Below are positions 14,501 to 17,432 of a stretch of 17,432 nucleotides of DNA, in pieces. Where the stretch lies: positions 1 to 17,432 of the forward strand of contig NZ_DATJMN010000214.1 of assembly GCF_035508675.1 (NCBI RefSeq), written 5' to 3'. The notes under the pieces are model-generated. The model was given only the letters and a program-made list of their open reading frames with translations, searched no databases and was not told where the DNA came from. The position numbers were made by a program, and so were the translations under genes. The DNA is from Dyella_B sp035508675 (GTDB lineage Bacteria; Pseudomonadota; Gammaproteobacteria; Xanthomonadales; Rhodanobacteraceae). Each line of letters begins with the position of its first letter. The stretch's first letter is position 1.

Positions 14501-16888
14501 TTACGCCTTGGCCGCCTGTTTGCCGGTCAGGTCATGTGCGGGCCAACGCCAGGATTGCACCTCCGGCATATCCTCGCCATGCTCACCGATGTACAGCCTG
14601 TGCTTTTCCATGATCGACCAGTAGCGCTCGACGGCATGTCCGACATGCTTGTTGAATCGCGGAATGCGCATGATGGCGTCGAGCGCGAGTTGATAACGAT
14701 CCAGATTGTTGAGCACGACCATGTCGAACGGCGTGGTGGTTGTGCCTTCGTCTTTGTACCCGCGCACGTGAATACGCTCCGAGCAACTGCGGCGGTAAGT
14801 CAGCTTGTGAATCAGCGAAGGGTAGCCGTGGAAGGCGAAGATCACCGGCTTGCCCGACGTGAATATCGCATCGAAATCGCGATCGGACAGACCGTGCGGA
14901 TGTTCGGATTGCGGTTGCAACACCATCAGATCCACCACGTTCACCACGCGAATGCGGATATCAGGCAGATAGCCTCGCAACAACGTGACGGCTGCCAGGC
15001 ATTCCAAGGTTGGCACGTCTCCAGCACAGGCCATCACCACATCGGGATTGCCTTCGTCGTTGCTGGCCCAGTCCCATATGCCGATGCCGGCAGCGCAGTG
15101 CTTGGCGGCAGCATCGATGTCCAGCCACTGCCACGACGGCTGCTTGCCCGCCACGATCAGGTTGACGTAGTTGTGGCTGCGCAGACAGTGATCGGCCACT
15201 GACAGCAGGCAATTGGCGTCCGGCGGCAGATAGATGCGTACCACCTCGGCTTTCTTGTTCGCCACGATATCGATAAAACCAGGGTCCTGATGCGAGAAGC
15301 CGTTGTGATCCTGCCGCCATACGTGCGAGGTAAGCAAGTAGTTAAGCGATGCGACAGGCGCACGCCAGGGGATGTGACGGCTCACTTTCAACCATTTTGC
15401 GTGCTGATTGAACATCGAATCGACGATGTGGATAAAAGCTTCGTAGCATGAAAAGAAACCGTGCCGTCCGCTGAGCAGATAGCCTTCCAGCCATCCTTCG
15501 CACAAATGCTCGCTGAGCACCTCCATCACGCGGCCGTCGACGCTCAGGTGATCGTCATTCGCCTCGATGCCGGCCATCCAGGTTTTGCCGGAGACGTCGT
15601 AGACAGCGTCCAGCCGGTTTGAGGCGGTCTCGTCAGGGCCGAACAGTCGAAAATTCTTCTGATCAAGATTGAGCCGCATTACTTCACGCAGAAATGTGCC
15701 TAGAACACGAGTGGATTCTGCTTCCACCGTGCCTGGTTGCGGCACGTCGACGGCATGATCGCGGAAATGCGGCATGAGCAGTGGCACCAGCAGCTCCCCG
15801 CCATTTGCGTGAGGATTGGCACCCATGCGACGGTGGCCGGTTGGCGCCAACGCAGCGATTTCTTCGCGAATCTGTCCGTTTTCGTCGAACAATTCTCGCG
15901 GCCGATAGCTTTTCATCCACGCCTCAAGTTGTGCTACATGTTCGGGTTTATCGAACTTGGCCAGCGGTACCTGATGGGCGCGCCACGTACCTTCCACTTG
16001 TGCGCCGTCGACGATGGTGGGTCCGGTCCAGCCTTTCGGTGTACGGAATATCAGCATGGGCCAACGTGGCCGTACGTTGCTTGTTCCAGCGCGCGCCGCC
16101 TGCTGGATGGCTCGAATGCTGGCGAGAATGCTGTCGAAAGTCTCAGCAAGTCGCTGATGCACGAGCCGCGGATCGCTGCCTTCAACAAACCATGGCTCAT
16201 AGCCGTAGCCATGGAAGAGATCGACCAGCTCTTGGCGGCTGATGCGTGAAAGCAACGTAGGATTGGCGATCTTGAAACCATTCAGATGCAAGATCGGCAA
16301 CACCGCACCATCGCGCGCCGGATTGAGGAATTTATTGGAGTGCCAGCTCGTTGCCAGCGCGCCGGTTTCCGCTTCGCCGTCACCGACCACACACGCCACC
16401 AGCAAGTTGGGATTGTCAAAGGCCGCGCCATAGGCGTGCGCCAGCGAATAACCGAGTTCGCCGCCCTCGTGAATCGAACCGGGCGTCTCCGGGGCGACAT
16501 GGCTAGGTATGCCGTAGGGCCAGGAAAATTGCCGGAACAGACGCTCCATGCCATTCCGGTTGCGCTCGATGGCCGGATAGCGCTCGGTATAGGAGCCCTC
16601 CAAATAGGTCTGCGCGACCAACGCGGGCCCGCCATGGCCTGGCCCGGTCATAAACAGTACGTTGAGATCATGCTGTTTGATCAGCCTATTCAAATGCACG
16701 TACAGCATATTCAGCCCGGGGGTAGTGCCCCAGTGCCCGAGAAGTCGCGGCTTAATGTGTGCGCGCTCCAGCGGCTGCTCCAGCAGTGGGTTGCTGCGCA
16801 GATATATCTGGCCGACGGACAGGTAATTGGACGCACGCCAATACGCGTCCATCCGTTGCAGTTGCTCAGGGGAAAGGGGGGTGGACAT
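14501..16888 (-). CDS. xfp: Xylulose-5-phosphate/fructose-6-phosphate phosphoketolase
   Basis: 795 residues, normal for the family. It is a thiamine diphosphate enzyme that splits xylulose-5-P (and often fructose-6-P) with phosphate into acetyl-phosphate and glyceraldehyde-3-P (or erythrose-4-P). Seen: GHWGTTPGLN (51-60), TGPGHGGPA (81-89), and the ThDP-binding GDGEAETG (169-176) followed by the NKFLNP stretch. The rest is collinear with phosphoketolases to the C-terminus, with no break. AAGGG lies seven bases before the ATG at 16888. Acetyl-phosphate made here is the substrate of the acetate kinase and phosphotransacetylase encoded 2-4 kb away on the other strand. Two FNR-like palindromes lie upstream. 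Confidence 0.96.
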   Translation of the reverse strand: MSTPLSPEQLQRMDAYWRASNYLSVGQIYLRSNPLLEQPLERAHIKPRLLGHWGTTPGLNMLYVHLNRLIKQHDLNVLFMTGPGHGGPALVAQTYLEGSYTERYPAIERNRNGMERLFRQFSWPYGIPSHVAPETPGSIHEGGELGYSLAHAYGAAFDNPNLLVACVVGDGEAETGALATSWHSNKFLNPARDGAVLPILHLNGFKIANPTLLSRISRQELVDLFHGYGYEPWFVEGSDPRLVHQRLAETFDSILASIRAIQQAARAGTSNVRPRWPMLIFRTPKGWTGPTIVDGAQVEGTWRAHQVPLAKFDKPEHVAQLEAWMKSYRPRELFDENGQIREEIAALAPTGHRRMGANPHANGGELLVPLLMPHFRDHAVDVPQPGTVEAESTRVLGTFLREVMRLNLDQKNFRLFGPDETASNRLDAVYDVSGKTWMAGIEANDDHLSVDGRVMEVLSEHLCEGWLEGYLLSGRHGFFSCYEAFIHIVDSMFNQHAKWLKVSRHIPWRAPVASLNYLLTSHVWRQDHNGFSHQDPGFIDIVANKKAEVVRIYLPPDANCLLSVADHCLRSHNYVNLIVAGKQPSWQWLDIDAAAKHCAAGIGIWDWASNDEGNPDVVMACAGDVPTLECLAAVTLLRGYLPDIRIRVVNVVDLMVLQPQSEHPHGLSDRDFDAIFTSGKPVIFAFHGYPSLIHKLTYRRSCSERIHVRGYKDEGTTTTPFDMVVLNNLDRYQLALDAIMRIPRFNKHVGHAVERYWSIMEKHRLYIGEHGEDMPEVQSWRWPAHDLTGKQAAKA

Positions 16889-16945
16889 GATGGGCCCTTG
16901 CGCGATGGGTTTGGGCCATTTTTACGCCGCGAAGCACAAGGCATA

Positions 16946-16959
16946 TTGACGAAAATCAA
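16946..16959 (-). promoter_or_regulatory. FNR-like box proximal to xfp
   Basis: TTGACGAAAATCAA on the plus strand (TTGATTTTCGTCAA read toward xfp), nine of ten defined bases of the FNR consensus. At the class II distance the minus strand has AAAAAT (16923-16918, 4/6 to TATAAT), predicting a transcription start near 16911 and a 23-base leader with AAGGG. It is one base different from the exporter-operon box. Confidence 0.62.
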
Positions 16960-16988
16960 CCTATACCCGGACGTTAAGTGGCTCGCTG

Positions 16989-17002
16989 TTGACGGGCATC
17001 AA
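16989..17002. promoter_or_regulatory. Second FNR-like box between xfp and the thymidine phosphorylase gene
   Basis: TTGACGGGCATCAA has the same half-sites, TTGAC and ATCAA, as the proximal box, nine of ten defined consensus bases. The centres are 43 bases apart, close to four helical turns, so two dimers could sit on the same face. For xfp it would be near -84.5. For the gene to the right it ends only six bases before the ATG at 17009, where binding would block rather than activate if that start is right. Confidence 0.55.
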
Positions 17003-17008
17003 GCGCAC

Positions 17009-17432
17009 ATGGGGGCCGCACCCGCACACTGCCGCCGTCCCTGCTGCCAATTGCCTAACGTGCCTTCATCGCCTATCCAACCCCAAAAAACGACTGGCTT
17101 CGCGCGCCCACGTCTGGAAGCAAGCAAGTTGCGTCGCCTGGGAATCGACACCGGCTACGAGCGTGTGGTGTATCTCGATCCGGATTCGCCCATATGTCGC
17201 AGCGAAGGGTTCGGTCCGCATTCGCGTTTGTCTTTGCGTGTCGGCGAACGCGAGGTCCTGGCAACGCTTAACCTTGCGCATTCGGGGTCGCTGGCTGCGG
17301 ATGAGGCCGGTCTTTCCGAATCGGCATGGCAATCGCTTCAGCCCAAGCCTGGCGAAAAGGTTGTCATCGCGCATCCACCGAACGTGGATTCCATGGCGTA
17401 TGTGCGCGCAAAGGTCTTTGATAAGGAACTCG
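17009..17432 (+). CDS. Thymidine phosphorylase family protein, N-terminal part
   Basis: An open plus-strand frame from ATG 17009 runs off the right edge with about 141 codons present. From about residue 38 it reads like the N-terminal domain of the long (about 500-residue) proteobacterial thymidine/AMP phosphorylase family: LRRLGIDTGYERVVYLDPDS, CRSEGFGPHSRL, ATLNLAHSGSL, AGLSESAWQSL and, near the edge, SMAYVRAKVFD. The catalytic domain lies beyond the window. The first part is Cys/Pro-rich and unlike the family, so the true start may be later: GTG 17060 is in frame, but neither start has a good ribosome site. The product would release (deoxy)ribose-1-phosphate from nucleosides. Placed beside phosphoketolase, it could supply pentose phosphate, which is my inference. 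Confidence 0.78.
   Translation, partial: MGAAPAHCRRPCCQLPNVPSSPIQPQKTTGFARPRLEASKLRRLGIDTGYERVVYLDPDSPICRSEGFGPHSRLSLRVGEREVLATLNLAHSGSLAADEAGLSESAWQSLQPKPGEKVVIAHPPNVDSMAYVRAKVFDKEL

Noticed and set aside
14483..15202. 239-codon plus-strand open frame
   Set aside because: It lies antisense inside the phosphoketolase gene; His-rich, low-credibility product with no family motif.

Overview
The window looks like a chromosomal segment of a proteobacterium with moderately high GC. The protein set (class I PHA synthase, PhaB, phosphoketolase, NodT-type outer-membrane factor, proteobacterial thymidine phosphorylase family) is compatible with a gammaproteobacterium of the Rhodanobacter/Dyella kind. 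That placement is a recollection of gene content, not a proven assignment. Genes are tightly packed, no stretch over 300 bases lacks a gene, and I see no tRNA, rRNA, CRISPR array, insertion sequence or phage gene.

Layout: (1) positions 1-2562, minus strand: an OmpR-type response regulator followed by a hybrid sensor histidine kinase that runs off the left edge. The two genes share an ATGA stop/start overlap. (2) 2778-7189, plus strand: a four-gene tripartite exporter (ABC ATPase, HlyD-type adaptor, NodT-type outer-membrane lipoprotein, MacB/DevC-like FtsX permease), all overlapping end to end. (3) 7287-12814, plus strand: PHA synthase, phasin, acetoacetyl-CoA reductase, phosphate acetyl/butyryltransferase, acetate kinase and a small hydrophobic protein. 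(4) 12920-14474: a universal stress protein (minus) divergent from a zinc alcohol dehydrogenase (plus). (5) 14501-16888, minus: xylulose-5-P/fructose-6-P phosphoketolase, divergent from a thymidine-phosphorylase-family gene that runs off the right edge.

Taken together, regions 3-5 read as an oxygen-limitation carbon and redox module. Phosphoketolase cleaves sugar phosphates to acetyl-phosphate. Acetate kinase turns this into ATP plus acetate, or the phosphotransacetylase turns it into acetyl-CoA. PhaB, PhaC and the phasin store C4 units as polyhydroxybutyrate and consume reducing power, and the alcohol dehydrogenase gives another outlet for reductant. A beta-ketothiolase (phaA) is needed but is not in the window.

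The strongest non-coding signal is a repeated palindrome TTGA-N6-TCAA, the core of FNR/Anr/Dnr-type sites. It occurs in the promoter region of the exporter operon, of the PHA operon, between usp and the alcohol dehydrogenase, and twice between phosphoketolase and the thymidine phosphorylase. By hand scan only one further copy lies in coding DNA, and about 0.3 copies would be expected by chance in the whole window. This suggests one Crp/Fnr-family regulon that also takes in the otherwise unexplained exporter.
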